Of a stretch of DNA of 64,000 nt, positions 34,416 through 42,670 are shown piece by piece; the first letter of the stretch is position 1, and each line of letters begins with the position of its first letter. Source of the stretch: Streptomyces sp. WMMC500 (GTDB lineage Bacteria; Actinomycetota; Actinomycetes; Streptomycetales; Streptomycetaceae); assembly GCF_027497195.1 (NCBI RefSeq), contig NZ_CP114905.1, positions 806,001 through 870,000 of the forward strand. The letters run 5' to 3'. The translations under genes were made by a program, and so were the position numbers. The notes beneath the pieces were generated by a model. The model saw only the letters and a program-made list of their open reading frames with translations, had not been told where the DNA came from and made no database searches.

Positions 34416-35507
34416 TCACTCCTTGATGCGCTCCCGGATCCAGACGCCGGCCTCCTTCAGCACGCCGGTGCCCGACCACTCGCTCCCGTCGCAGGTGCCC
34501 TCCTTGAACACCGCGCCCGAGCGGTGGTCGTCGGAGAAGTTCCAGTTGGTCCAGGAGATGCCCTTCTCCTTCATGAGGTCCAGGTACCGCTGCGACATGG
34601 CGAAGTCGTTCGCGCCCTCGCCGGCGTAGTTCTGGGTGCCGAACTCGGTGACGAAGACCGGGAGTTCGTCGGCGGCGCGGGAGAGCGTCTGCAGGTACTC
34701 GTCCCCGTGCGAGGCGGCGTAGAAGTGGAAGGTGTACATGATGTTGGCGGCGTCGACCGGGTTGTCGATCACCTCGCGCTCGTCCGCGCCGTCGGAGACG
34801 CCGAAGGAGGACCAGGCGCGGGTGCCGACGAGGACGACGCCGTCGGGGTCGTGCTGGCGGACGACGGGGATGATCTCCTCGGCGTACGACTTGACCGCTC
34901 CCCAGCCCACGCCGTTCGGCTCGTTGGCGATCTCGTAGAAGACGTTGGGCTGGTCCGCGTACTTGGTCGCCATGTCGGTGAAGAAGCGCTTGGCGAGGTC
35001 GGTGTTGGCGTTGGGGTCGCCGGGGCTGAGCTGGTGCCAGTCGATGACGGCGTACATGCCGCGCTCGATCGCCTGGTCGACGACGCGCTGGGCGAGGGCG
35101 GTGAACCGCTCGGGGTCGGTCTCGTAGCCGCCCTCCTGGACGTACGTGGACACGCGCAGCACGTCCGCGTCCCAGTCCTGCGCCAGCGCGTCGAGGGAGC
35201 CGTCCGTGAGGCACTGCTCATACCACTGGGTGCCGTGCGAGCTCATGCCGTTCAACTGGACGGCCTGGCCCTGCTCGTTGCACAGCGTGGTGTCGCAGAC
35301 CGCCAGCCGGCCGTTCTCGGCGACGGGCGAGCCCGCCGGGGCCGCGGCGCGGGCGGCGGCCTGGGCCGCGGCCGTGTCGCGGGAGTCGCGGCCGGTCGCG
35401 GCGGAGTCCTCGTCGGCTCCGGCGCTGAGCTGCGGGGTGAGGGCGAACAGCAGCGCGGCGGTCGCGACGCTGGCGGAACCGAGCAGGAGGGGCTTGGTCC
35501 TTCGCAT
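34416..35507 (-). CDS. Secreted GH5 endoglucanase (cellulase)
   Basis: 363 residues from the ATG at 35507, with GGAGA eight bases upstream. A Sec signal (KPLLLGSASVATAALLFAL) is followed by an Ala-rich linker and a GH5 TIM barrel. The acid/base Glu196 lies in YEIANEPNG and the nucleophile Glu288 in VFVTEFGTQ; HGTQWY and WHQL are further family signatures. No carbohydrate-binding module is seen, and the linker-like 30-65 region is short. It hydrolyses beta-1,4-glucan outside the cell. GGAAACTTTCC about 95 bp upstream shares its core with the xylanase promoter. Confidence 0.96.
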   Translation of the reverse strand: MRRTKPLLLGSASVATAALLFALTPQLSAGADEDSAATGRDSRDTAAAQAAARAAAPAGSPVAENGRLAVCDTTLCNEQGQAVQLNGMSSHGTQWYEQCLTDGSLDALAQDWDADVLRVSTYVQEGGYETDPERFTALAQRVVDQAIERGMYAVIDWHQLSPGDPNANTDLAKRFFTDMATKYADQPNVFYEIANEPNGVGWGAVKSYAEEIIPVVRQHDPDGVVLVGTRAWSSFGVSDGADEREVIDNPVDAANIMYTFHFYAASHGDEYLQTLSRAADELPVFVTEFGTQNYAGEGANDFAMSQRYLDLMKEKGISWTNWNFSDDHRSGAVFKEGTCDGSEWSGTGVLKEAGVWIRERIKE

Positions 35508-35866
35508 GGGGGGTCTCCAGTTTTGGGGGTGTGCCATCCGGAGCGCAGATGGGCGTGGCCGGAAAGCTAAGGTCCTTTCGGCACGCCGTCAAGACTGGAA
35601 GGAAACTTTCCTAACCACAGTGCGGGCGAGCCCGATGGTCCGGGCGGCGCACCGGAGTCGGGGTCCTCGCCCACACGGCCTCCCGGGCCCGGCCGGCCCG
35701 CCGCGGCCGGGCGCACGGCCGAGAGAGGGGCGCTGATATGCGACGGATTGCGCGGGGTCGTGGCGTGATGTGCCCGGGCACAGGGGCCGCTGACGGGGGG
35801 CGAATCAGCCGCGCGGATCGCCACCTGCTTGCATAATCGTCGGCATCGAACTGGAGGGGAACGCCA
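35508..35866. other. Divergent regulatory region, GH5 cellulase and peptidoglycan-binding protein
   Basis: 359 bases without a gene. It contains GGAAACTTTCC (35601-35611) on the cellulase side and a GGAGGGG ribosome site before the right-hand gene. Nothing else recognisable was found. Confidence 0.6.
35601..35611. promoter_or_regulatory. GGAAACTTTCC palindrome upstream of the GH5 gene
   Basis: An 11-bp palindrome with the core GAAACTTTC identical to the element at 33359. Shared use by xylanase and cellulase genes suggests one polysaccharide-responsive regulator. Confidence 0.55.
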
Positions 35867-36925
35867 GTGCCATCCGACGGATGTCCGCGGTGCTTCGCAC
35901 CGCTCAAGGAGGACGGCAGGCCGAGTTGTGCGTGTGCGGCGGACGCGGCGCAGGAATCGGATCCGCCGACGACCGGGACGCGCACCGAGCCCCGGCTGAT
36001 CAGACCGTACGTCATGCGGGCGCCCGCGGTCGGCGGCGAGCAGGACGGGGAAGACGGGAGCAGACCGGGGCCCCGCGCCGAGCTGTTGCCGGTGCCGCGC
36101 GCGGCGTACCTGCCGCAGGTGGCGCCGAGAGGCACGGTCGCGCGCATCGAGAACGCCGCGGACACAGAGGACACAGAGGCCTCAGCGGACACAGAGGACG
36201 CCGGGAACGCCGAACCGGCGCCGGACTCCCCGGAGCCGGCCGCCGTCGGCGGCGGGCGGCGGGTGCGCCCCGCCGGGCTGCTGCTCGGAGCCGGCGGGGC
36301 GGCGGCGGTGATCGCCGGGCTGATCGTCACCGCCGGGCTGCTGACGGGCGGTTCGGAGTCGGACGACGCCGGGCGCCACCCGGGCGGGGTCAGCGCGGCG
36401 CCGTCCGGAGGCGGCGAGGCGGACGGCGGCCCGCTGGGCGGCGACGACGAGGGCGGCGCACCGGTGGACGGCGGGGGCGCACAGCCCGACGACCGCGCCG
36501 GCCGGGACCGCGGCGGCGACGGGGACGCGTCGGCGGACGGCCGCGGGACCGCGGACGACGGACGCGCCGCGGACGCCGAACCGGGCCGCGCGAACGGGCA
36601 GATCGGCTCGATCGCCCCCACGGCCCCGCCCGCCGACGGCACCCAGCACCCCCCGTCGTCCTCCGCCCCCACCGACGACTCCCCCCTGCCCACCGGCCCC
36701 CCGGTGCTCCGCCCCGGCGACTCCGGCGCCGAGGTGACCGAGTTGCAGCACCGGCTGCGCCAGGTCGGGCTCGGCCTGCTGCAGGCGGCGGACGGCGCGT
36801 ACGACGACGGCGTACGCGCGAGTGTGCGCACCTTCCAGTCGGTCAACGGCCTGGAGGAGGACGAGCGCGGCGTCTACGGCCCGGAGACCCGGCGCGAGCT
36901 GGAGTCGCGCACCGACGAGCCCTGA
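35867..36925 (+). CDS. Single-pass membrane protein with peptidoglycan-binding domain
   Basis: 352 residues. The N-terminus starts with a short cysteine cluster (CPRCFAPL...CAC) that may bind zinc in the cytoplasm. One transmembrane helix lies near 135-160 (GLLLGAGGAAAVIAGLIVTAGLL), followed by a long Gly/Asp-rich extracellular linker and a PG_binding_1 domain in the last 75 residues (PGDSGAEVTELQHRLRQVG). It probably bridges membrane and cell wall. The GTG at 35867 has GGAGGGG upstream. Its partner and pathway are unknown. Confidence 0.85.
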   Translation: MPSDGCPRCFAPLKEDGRPSCACAADAAQESDPPTTGTRTEPRLIRPYVMRAPAVGGEQDGEDGSRPGPRAELLPVPRAAYLPQVAPRGTVARIENAADTEDTEASADTEDAGNAEPAPDSPEPAAVGGGRRVRPAGLLLGAGGAAAVIAGLIVTAGLLTGGSESDDAGRHPGGVSAAPSGGGEADGGPLGGDDEGGAPVDGGGAQPDDRAGRDRGGDGDASADGRGTADDGRAADAEPGRANGQIGSIAPTAPPADGTQHPPSSSAPTDDSPLPTGPPVLRPGDSGAEVTELQHRLRQVGLGLLQAADGAYDDGVRASVRTFQSVNGLEEDERGVYGPETRRELESRTDEP

Positions 36926-36946
36926 GCCCCCGCCGGCCCCCGCCGG

Positions 36947-36975
36947 CCCCGCCGGTCTGACGAGGGCCGGCGGGG
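36947..36975 (+). terminator. 9-bp hairpin after the peptidoglycan-binding protein gene
   Basis: CCCCGCCGG (36947-36955) pairs with CCGGCGGGG (36967-36975). Two further GCCGGCCCC copies just upstream offer alternative pairings. Confidence 0.65.
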
Positions 36976-37231
36976 AGGTCCGGCCTTCTCGCCGACGGGC
37001 GCCGCTCGCCGGTCCGTCCGGCGCTGCCGGCTCCGCCGCGTCGGCGCAACGCCCTGTCCGCCTCCGCCCGGTGAGGCCCGCGGGCGTCCGCCCGCCCGGC
37101 TACTCCTTGCGGCGTAGCGCGGGTGCCTTCCGGCGTGGGACGCGGCCGCGCGGCCGGATCCGCCACGATTTCCGGCGTCGGACAGACGGCGGTGCGGACC
37201 CGAACGGGCCGCGGAGCGAGGGGGATCGGTC

Positions 37232-40200
37232 ATGGCGGAAGCGACGCGGCGGGGAGTGCTCGGTGCGGTGGCGGGGGCGGCGGTGCTGAGCTGTGTGCCG
37301 CTGCGGGCGGCGACGGCGGCCGGTTCCGGGACGGACGGCCGCGCGGGGCTGCGGCGTTCCGGGACGGACGGCCGCGCGGGGCTGCGGCCCTTCGGGCTGA
37401 CCGCCGGGCATCTCACCGACCCGCTCGGCATCGAGACCGCCGCCCCGCGGCTGGGCTGGCGGCTCGCCGCGCGCGGCGCCGGGCGGGCGCAGACGGCGTA
37501 CCGGATCCTCGTCGCCACCGGACCGGGGCTGCCCGAGGGGGGTCGCGCGGACGTCTGGGACTCCGGGCGCGTCGAGTCCGCCGACCAGAGCGGCGTACGC
37601 TACGGCGGCCCGCCGCTGCGCCCGCGGACCCGCTACTACTGGGCCGTGGAGACCTGGGACGAGCGCGGCCGGCCCGGTCCGCGCAGCGAAGTCGCCCGGT
37701 TCGAGACGGCGTTGCCCGCCGGCGACGCCGGCTGGCGCGCCGCCGCGTGGATCGGCACCGGCGCCGACGTGGCCCGGCCCACCCGGGTCCTGCCCCCGGG
37801 CCCCGCCGGCCCCGACCCGCTGCGCCCCGGCGGCACCCTCGGCCAGCTCTTCGCGTCCGCGGGGCCGATGGCCGGGGTGACCGTCCTGCTGGAGGTGGCC
37901 GCGGGCGAGCCCGCCGGCTGCACCATGACGCTGCGCCGCGACGGACCGGACGGCGCGGTCGTCGCCGTGCGCGAGCTGACGGACCTGCGCGGCGACGCGT
38001 TCGGCAGCGCGCAGGGCCGCCTCGACCTCGGCGAACCCGCGGGCCCCGGCCGGTACTTCCTGCAGTTGTCCGCTGTCCGCGGCTCCGTCGGCTGGCAGAC
38101 CGCCGCGTACACCCGCCCCGGCCAGGACGGCTACCCCGACGGCACCGCCTACGCCAACGGCGAGCCCGTGCCCGCCAAGGACCGCTGGCTGTGCACCATC
38201 CCGCCGCCCCCGCCCGCGAACCCGCTGCTGCGCACGGAGTTCCGCCTTCCCGGCGAGCCCGTCTCGGCCCGGCTGTACGTCACGGGGCTCGGTCACGCGG
38301 TGGCGAGGGTCAACGGCCGCCGCGTCGGCAGCCCTCGTATCGCAGCGCTCTCGCCGGTGGCCACCGACTACGACCGCCGGCTGCTCTACACCACCCACGA
38401 CGTCACCGCCCTGCTGCGCCGCGGCGGCAACGCGCTCGGCGTCGCGCTCGGCCGCGGCGCCTTCGCGACCCGCTCGCCCGACACCGACGGCACGAACCTC
38501 GCCCGCTGGGTCGCCGAGCCCCGGCTGCGCGCCCGCTTGGAGGTCACCCTCGCCGGCGGCCAGCGCGTGACCGTCGCCACCGGGCCCGGCTGGACGTGGG
38601 CCGACGGGCCCACGACCTACGAGGGTCTGCACGCCGGCGAGTCGTACGACGCCCGCCGTGCCGCGGCGCTCGCCGGCTGGGACAGGCCCGGGTACGCCGC
38701 CCGGGGCTGGCGTCGCGCCGTCGAGGTGCCCGGTCCCGGGGGTGCGCCCGAGGCGTATCCCGGCGTGCACACCCGCGCCGGCACCCCGGTGCGGCCGGCC
38801 CGGGTCACGGCCCCCGCCGAGGGCGTGCGACTGCTGGACTTCGGGGCGGTGCTGACCGGCTGGGTGCGGCTGCGCGGCCGGCTGCCCGCCGGCGCGCGGG
38901 TGCGCTTCCGCTACGGCGAGCGGCTGGGCGACGACGGCCGCGTCCACGCGGGCACGCCGGGCGGGGTGGAGAACATCGCGGTCGACGGGCGGCTGCAGGT
39001 GGACGAGTACACGGCGACCGGCCGCGGGATCGAGGAGTGGCAGCCGTCGTTCAGCTACAAGGGCTTCCAGTACGTCGAGGTCACCGGCGCCCCGCCGGGG
39101 CTCGACGTGGTGGCGGTGCCGGTGGCGAGCGAGGTGGCCGGGACCATGGACCTCGCGCTGGACCACCCCGAACTGCAGTGGATCGCCGACGCGTTCGGGC
39201 GCACGGCGCGCAACGGTCTGCTCGGCTACCCGGGGGTGTCGCCGTACACGAAGGCCGGCTGGTTCGGCGCGGCCCGCAACGCGGCGGTGCCGACGCTCCA
39301 CCGGTTCGGCGTGGCGCGGCTGTTCGGCCACTGGCTGGACGACATCCGGGCGGCGCAGGCCCCGTCCGGGGCGCTGCCGCTGCTCGCGCCGCTGGGCGCC
39401 GACGCCGCGCCGGTGCCGGTCTCGCCGTCGTACACGAGCCTGTACCCCCATCTGGTGCGGCGGTTCTGGATGGCGTACGGGGACGCGTCCGTGCCCGCGA
39501 AGCACTTCGAGCCGGTGGGCCGCTATCTGGAATGGCTGCTCGCGGCGCTCGCGGAGCAGGGCGACATCCTGGACGACGTCTTCGGCGACTGGTACCCGCC
39601 CGGCAAGGCGGTCGGCGACCACCCGCGCGGGCCGGAGGGGGGCCGGCTGGTCGGCACGGCGTACGCGGTGCAGAGTCTGCGCGACGGCGTGGCGCTGGCC
39701 GGGCTGCTCGGCGACGAGGGGACGGCGGGGCGCTGGCGGGCGGGAGCGGAGCGCGTGGTGCGGCGGTTCAACGAGGAGTTCCTGGACGCCGCCGCGGGCG
39801 TCTACCGCACCGACCGGGAGGCCGGCTACCGGCAGGCCAGCAACGCGATCCCGCTGGCCCTGGACCTGGTGCCGGCGCGCCACCGGGCCGCGGTCGCCGG
39901 GAACCTGGCGGCCCGGGTGGAGGCGAACGGCCGGGCGTTCGACACCGGTTCGATGGGCACGGGCGCGCTGGTGTACGCGCTGTCCGACCACGGCAGGCAC
40001 GACCTGGCGGTGGCGGTGCTGGGCAGGTCGGCGTATCCGTCGTACGGATATCTGCGCGGCCTCGGCGCGACGACGTTCTGGGAGTCGTGGGAGCGGCACT
40101 CGCGCGGGCGCAACGACACGACGGTCGGCGCTCCGGCGGCCTGGCTGGTGGAGCGGGCGGCGGGTGCGGAGGCGCTGGCGCCGGGCTGGGCGCGGTTCCG

Positions 40201-40417
40201 GGTGGCGCCGCGGCCGTACGGGGCGCTGCCGGCGGCGGGCGTGGCGCTGGACACGGTGCGCGGCCGGGTCGCGGTCCGGTGGCGGCGTACGGGGCGGGAG
40301 CTGGCGCTCGCCGTGGAGGTGCCGGTCAACGCGGTGGCGGAGGTGGAGCTGCCCGACGGCAGGCGGGTGAAGCGTGGGTCGGGGCGGCACCGGTTCGCCT
40401 GCGCCGTCCCGGAGTGA
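37232..40417 (+). CDS. GH78-like alpha-L-rhamnosidase family protein, atypical catalytic motif
   Basis: 1061 residues with a hydrophobic N-terminus (residues 8-29) that looks like a signal sequence. The order matches GH78: N-terminal Ig-like and beta-sandwich domains, a region with WEPS-like WQPSFSYKGFQYVEVTG, the alpha/alpha barrel, and a C-terminal beta-domain. The expected acid loop of the D-x-P-x-R-E-x-x-G-W-x-G-D type reads GYPGVSPYTKAGWFGA, without those acids, whereas DDVFGDWYPPGK and GATTFWESWE are present. Substrate may therefore differ from rhamnosides. Residues 31-52 contain an 11-residue duplication. Confidence 0.8.
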   Translation: MAEATRRGVLGAVAGAAVLSCVPLRAATAAGSGTDGRAGLRRSGTDGRAGLRPFGLTAGHLTDPLGIETAAPRLGWRLAARGAGRAQTAYRILVATGPGLPEGGRADVWDSGRVESADQSGVRYGGPPLRPRTRYYWAVETWDERGRPGPRSEVARFETALPAGDAGWRAAAWIGTGADVARPTRVLPPGPAGPDPLRPGGTLGQLFASAGPMAGVTVLLEVAAGEPAGCTMTLRRDGPDGAVVAVRELTDLRGDAFGSAQGRLDLGEPAGPGRYFLQLSAVRGSVGWQTAAYTRPGQDGYPDGTAYANGEPVPAKDRWLCTIPPPPPANPLLRTEFRLPGEPVSARLYVTGLGHAVARVNGRRVGSPRIAALSPVATDYDRRLLYTTHDVTALLRRGGNALGVALGRGAFATRSPDTDGTNLARWVAEPRLRARLEVTLAGGQRVTVATGPGWTWADGPTTYEGLHAGESYDARRAAALAGWDRPGYAARGWRRAVEVPGPGGAPEAYPGVHTRAGTPVRPARVTAPAEGVRLLDFGAVLTGWVRLRGRLPAGARVRFRYGERLGDDGRVHAGTPGGVENIAVDGRLQVDEYTATGRGIEEWQPSFSYKGFQYVEVTGAPPGLDVVAVPVASEVAGTMDLALDHPELQWIADAFGRTARNGLLGYPGVSPYTKAGWFGAARNAAVPTLHRFGVARLFGHWLDDIRAAQAPSGALPLLAPLGADAAPVPVSPSYTSLYPHLVRRFWMAYGDASVPAKHFEPVGRYLEWLLAALAEQGDILDDVFGDWYPPGKAVGDHPRGPEGGRLVGTAYAVQSLRDGVALAGLLGDEGTAGRWRAGAERVVRRFNEEFLDAAAGVYRTDREAGYRQASNAIPLALDLVPARHRAAVAGNLAARVEANGRAFDTGSMGTGALVYALSDHGRHDLAVAVLGRSAYPSYGYLRGLGATTFWESWERHSRGRNDTTVGAPAAWLVERAAGAEALAPGWARFRVAPRPYGALPAAGVALDTVRGRVAVRWRRTGRELALAVEVPVNAVAEVELPDGRRVKRGSGRHRFACAVPE
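37323..37388 (+). repeat. 33-bp perfect tandem duplication inside the GH78-like gene
   Basis: Two identical 33-bp copies (37323-37355 and 37356-37388) contain GTTCCGGGACGGACGGCC. They add 11 codons in frame just after the signal region, so the product is unaffected beyond an extra loop. Confidence 0.9.
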
Positions 40418-40428
40418 GGAGCCTGTGA

Positions 40429-40473
40429 CGGCAAACCCCGCGGCAACTCCCGTCGTGGCCGCGGGGGTTGCCG
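40429..40473 (+). terminator. Long hairpin after the GH78-like gene
   Basis: CGGCAAACCCCGCGGC pairs with GCCGCGGGGGTTGCCG with one mismatch. It sits just after the stop at 40417. Confidence 0.8.
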
Positions 40474-40497
40474 CCGCAGTCGCCCTGCCTTAGATTG

Positions 40498-40515
40498 CGT
40501 TCACCATCTTGAACG
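40498..40515. promoter_or_regulatory. Inverted repeat CGTTCA-N6-TGAACG before the ECF sigma gene
   Basis: A perfect 6-bp dyad about 55 bp upstream of the sigma-factor start. It may be an operator. Confidence 0.35.
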
Positions 40516-40570
40516 ATGGATCACGACGTGAACCAGGGGCCTGGACACGCGAAGGCGAGGAGAGGCCACC

Positions 40571-41116
40571 GTGGGCATACCCAGCGCCGGTCACGACGCC
40601 GCGGCGACCGCGGAGTTCCGCGAGTTCTTCGAGCACCACTACGCCGAACTCGCGCGCCTGGCGAACTCGTTGAGCGGGGAGGCGGACGGCGCCGACGACG
40701 TGGCGGCCGACGCGCTGGCCGCGCTCTGGCACCGCTGGGACCGGGTGCGCGCCGCCGACCACCCGGCCGCGTACGCCCGCGGGGTCGTCGCCAACCTCGT
40801 CCGCAGCCGCATCCGCAGCGCCGTACGCGAACGCCGCCGCATCGCGCTGTACTGGACCGACGGCCACGAGCGCGTCGAAGGCCCGGACGTGCCCGCGGTC
40901 GTGGACGTCCGCGAGGCGCTGCGCGGGCTGACCTTCCGCAAGCGCGCCTGCGTCGTCCTGCGCCACGCCTTCGACCTCTCCGAGCGCGAGACGGCGCACA
41001 CCCTGGGCATCTCGGTGGGCACCGTGAAGAGCCAGACCGCCAAGGGCGTGGCGCAGTTGGAAGAGGCGCTGGGCGGCGGGGCTCAGCCGGCGCCGGGCCG
41101 GGTACGCCGGGCGTAG
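40571..41116 (+). CDS. ECF-type RNA polymerase sigma factor (SigE family)
   Basis: 181 residues. Region 2 (FREFFEHHYAELARLANSLSG...AALWHRWDRV) and region 4 (LSERETAHTLGISVGTVKSQTAKGVAQLEEAL) are both present, and the short linker is typical of SigE-like proteins of Streptomyces. The GTG at 40571 has GGAGAGG upstream. No anti-sigma gene lies beside it; the next gene is convergent, and the two 3' ends overlap by 34 bp. It probably directs polymerase to promoters outside this window. Confidence 0.9.
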   Translation: MGIPSAGHDAAATAEFREFFEHHYAELARLANSLSGEADGADDVAADALAALWHRWDRVRAADHPAAYARGVVANLVRSRIRSAVRERRRIALYWTDGHERVEGPDVPAVVDVREALRGLTFRKRACVVLRHAFDLSERETAHTLGISVGTVKSQTAKGVAQLEEALGGGAQPAPGRVRRA

Positions 41117-41709
41117 GCGCGCGCGGCGCGGGCGCGGTCGCCGCAGCGGGTGGAGCACCAGTGGCGGCGGCCGTGGCGCAGCAGGTAGCGGTTGCAGGGG
41201 CTGGAGCCGCAGGGGGTGAGGCGTGCCGCGTCGGGGCCGGTGAGCAGGTCGGCCGCGTCGGCGGCGAGGACGGCCAGCGCGCGGTCGAGGATCTCGTTGA
41301 CGGGGCACGGCGCCGCCCGGTACGGGCCGTTCTTCTCGTCCCAGTACAGCAGCGCGGCCGTGGGGGCGCGGCTCAGCGCGTCGTTGACGGCGGCCAGCGC
41401 CGCCGGCAGGGCGGGCAGCCCTTCGGCGCGGGCGGCGAAGAGCGCGCGCAGGTGCTCTCGCAGCGAGCGCAACTGCGCCGCGCACATCTCCCGGATCCCG
41501 GCGTCCGCCGGGGCGAGGCCGTGCGCGGTCAGCCAGCGATTGGCACTGGCGGGGGTCCCGAGCAGATCGGTGAAGTGCCCGCCCGGCAGCGCCATGGCGC
41601 TGTTGACGAAGTCGAGCGACAGATGGTCCGCCGCCCCGGGCGCGGGGGTGGCGGCGAGGTCGCCGGTCGGGCTCTCAGGCATACGTCTCATGGTACGGGT
41701 TGCCGTCAT
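41083..41709 (-). CDS. CGNR zinc-finger transcription-factor-like protein
   Basis: About 208 residues. The N-terminal ABATE-type region (LSLDFVNSAMALPGG) is followed by the C-terminal zinc finger with C-x4-C and RHWCSTRCGDRARAARAYARR; the name-giving CGNR reads CGDR. ATGs at 41709, 41691 and 41682 are possible. None has a good ribosome site, and leaderless expression from 41709 would place the start inside the half-site repeat. It is divergent from a metallo-hydrolase, with three copies of ATCCGTGAG between them, so control of that enzyme is likely. Confidence 0.82.
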   Translation of the reverse strand: MTATRTMRRMPESPTGDLAATPAPGAADHLSLDFVNSAMALPGGHFTDLLGTPASANRWLTAHGLAPADAGIREMCAAQLRSLREHLRALFAARAEGLPALPAALAAVNDALSRAPTAALLYWDEKNGPYRAAPCPVNEILDRALAVLAADAADLLTGPDAARLTPCGSSPCNRYLLRHGRRHWCSTRCGDRARAARAYARRTRPGAG

Positions 41710-41761
41710 CCGTGAGTCGAGGCTATGGTTCCTCACGGATAATCACCTAGTCATCCGTGAG
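41708..41761. promoter_or_regulatory. Three ATCCGTGAG half-sites between divergent genes
   Basis: ATCCGTGAG at 41708-41716, its complement CTCACGGAT at 41732-41740, and ATCCGTGAG again at 41753-41761. They lie within the 58 bp separating the CGNR and metallo-hydrolase starts; the third overlaps the GAGG ribosome site of the hydrolase. Confidence 0.8.
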
Positions 41762-41767
41762 GTTTTC

Positions 41768-42556
41768 ATGGCCGGAGCCGGCACGACCGCCGAGCAGTTC
41801 CCCGTACGCGTCCTCGGCGGCCCCACCGCCTTCTTCGAGTACGGCGGCCTCGGCTTCCTGACCGATCCCACCTTCGACCAGCCCCGCGACTACGAGGTGC
41901 CGGGCGGGGCGCTGACCAAGACCGCGCCCCCCGCGGCGGCGCCGACGGGGCTGGGCCGTATCGACGTGGTCCTGCTCTCCCACGACGAACACCCCGACAA
42001 CCTCGACGAGGCCGGCCGGGCGCTGCTCGCCGGCGTCCCCCTGACGCTGACCACGCCCGGCGGAGGCAAGCGGCTGGGCGCGGGGGCCCGCGGCCTGGCC
42101 GACTGGGAGACCGCCGAGGTGGCGCGGCCGGGCGGCGGCACGGTCACGGTCACGGCCGTACCCGCCGTGCACGGGCCGGAGCCGCGCGCGGTGGTGGAGG
42201 CGGCGATCGGGGAGGTCGTCGGGTTCGTGCTGACCGGCGCGGGGCTGCCCGTCGTCTACGTCAGCGGCGACAACGCCTCGGCGGCGGCGGTCGCCCGGAC
42301 CGCCGAGCGGTTCGGGCCGGTGGACACCGCGATCCTGTTCGCCGGCGCACCGCGGATCCCGGTCCTCTTCGGCGGCGAGCCGCTGGTCCTGGACAGCGCG
42401 GGGGCGGCGGACGCGGCCCGGGTGCTCGGCGCCCGCAGGGTGGTGCCCGTCCACTACGACAGTTGGTCGCACTTCACGGAGGGCCGCGACGAACTGGCCG
42501 CCGCCTTCGCGGCGGCCGGGATGCGGGACCGGCTCGACTGGGGGCTGCGGGGCTGA
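41768..42556 (+). CDS. Metallo-beta-lactamase-fold hydrolase (UlaG-like)
   Basis: 262 residues. The metal-binding motif SHDEHPDN (His72, His75, Asp77) matches HxxHxD, with further ligands expected at VHGPEP, SGDN and PVHYDSWSHF near the C-terminus, all as in UlaG-like L-ascorbate-6-phosphate lactonases and relatives. No signal peptide is present. The substrate is unknown. Its ribosome site GAGG is part of a half-site likely bound by the divergent CGNR protein, so binding may block both transcription and translation initiation. Confidence 0.85.
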   Translation: MAGAGTTAEQFPVRVLGGPTAFFEYGGLGFLTDPTFDQPRDYEVPGGALTKTAPPAAAPTGLGRIDVVLLSHDEHPDNLDEAGRALLAGVPLTLTTPGGGKRLGAGARGLADWETAEVARPGGGTVTVTAVPAVHGPEPRAVVEAAIGEVVGFVLTGAGLPVVYVSGDNASAAAVARTAERFGPVDTAILFAGAPRIPVLFGGEPLVLDSAGAADAARVLGARRVVPVHYDSWSHFTEGRDELAAAFAAAGMRDRLDWGLRG

Positions 42557-42670
42557 CCCCGCGGTCGTGGCCGGCACCCCGCGCGCGGTGCGGCCGGACG
42601 CCGCCCGTACCGTCGGCGCCGTACGACAGCATCGCGCACCCGTCGCGCGCTCGAACGAAGGAAACCCCAG

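Noticed and set aside
37100..40390. 1096-codon antisense frame across the GH78-like gene, and similar frames over 2191-5505 and 54734-57943
   Set aside because: Low-complexity shadows of well-supported enzymes; typical in very GC-rich DNA.
40571..41709. Sigma factor/anti-sigma pair
   Set aside because: The convergent neighbour is a CGNR zinc-finger protein without anti-sigma features or membrane helices.
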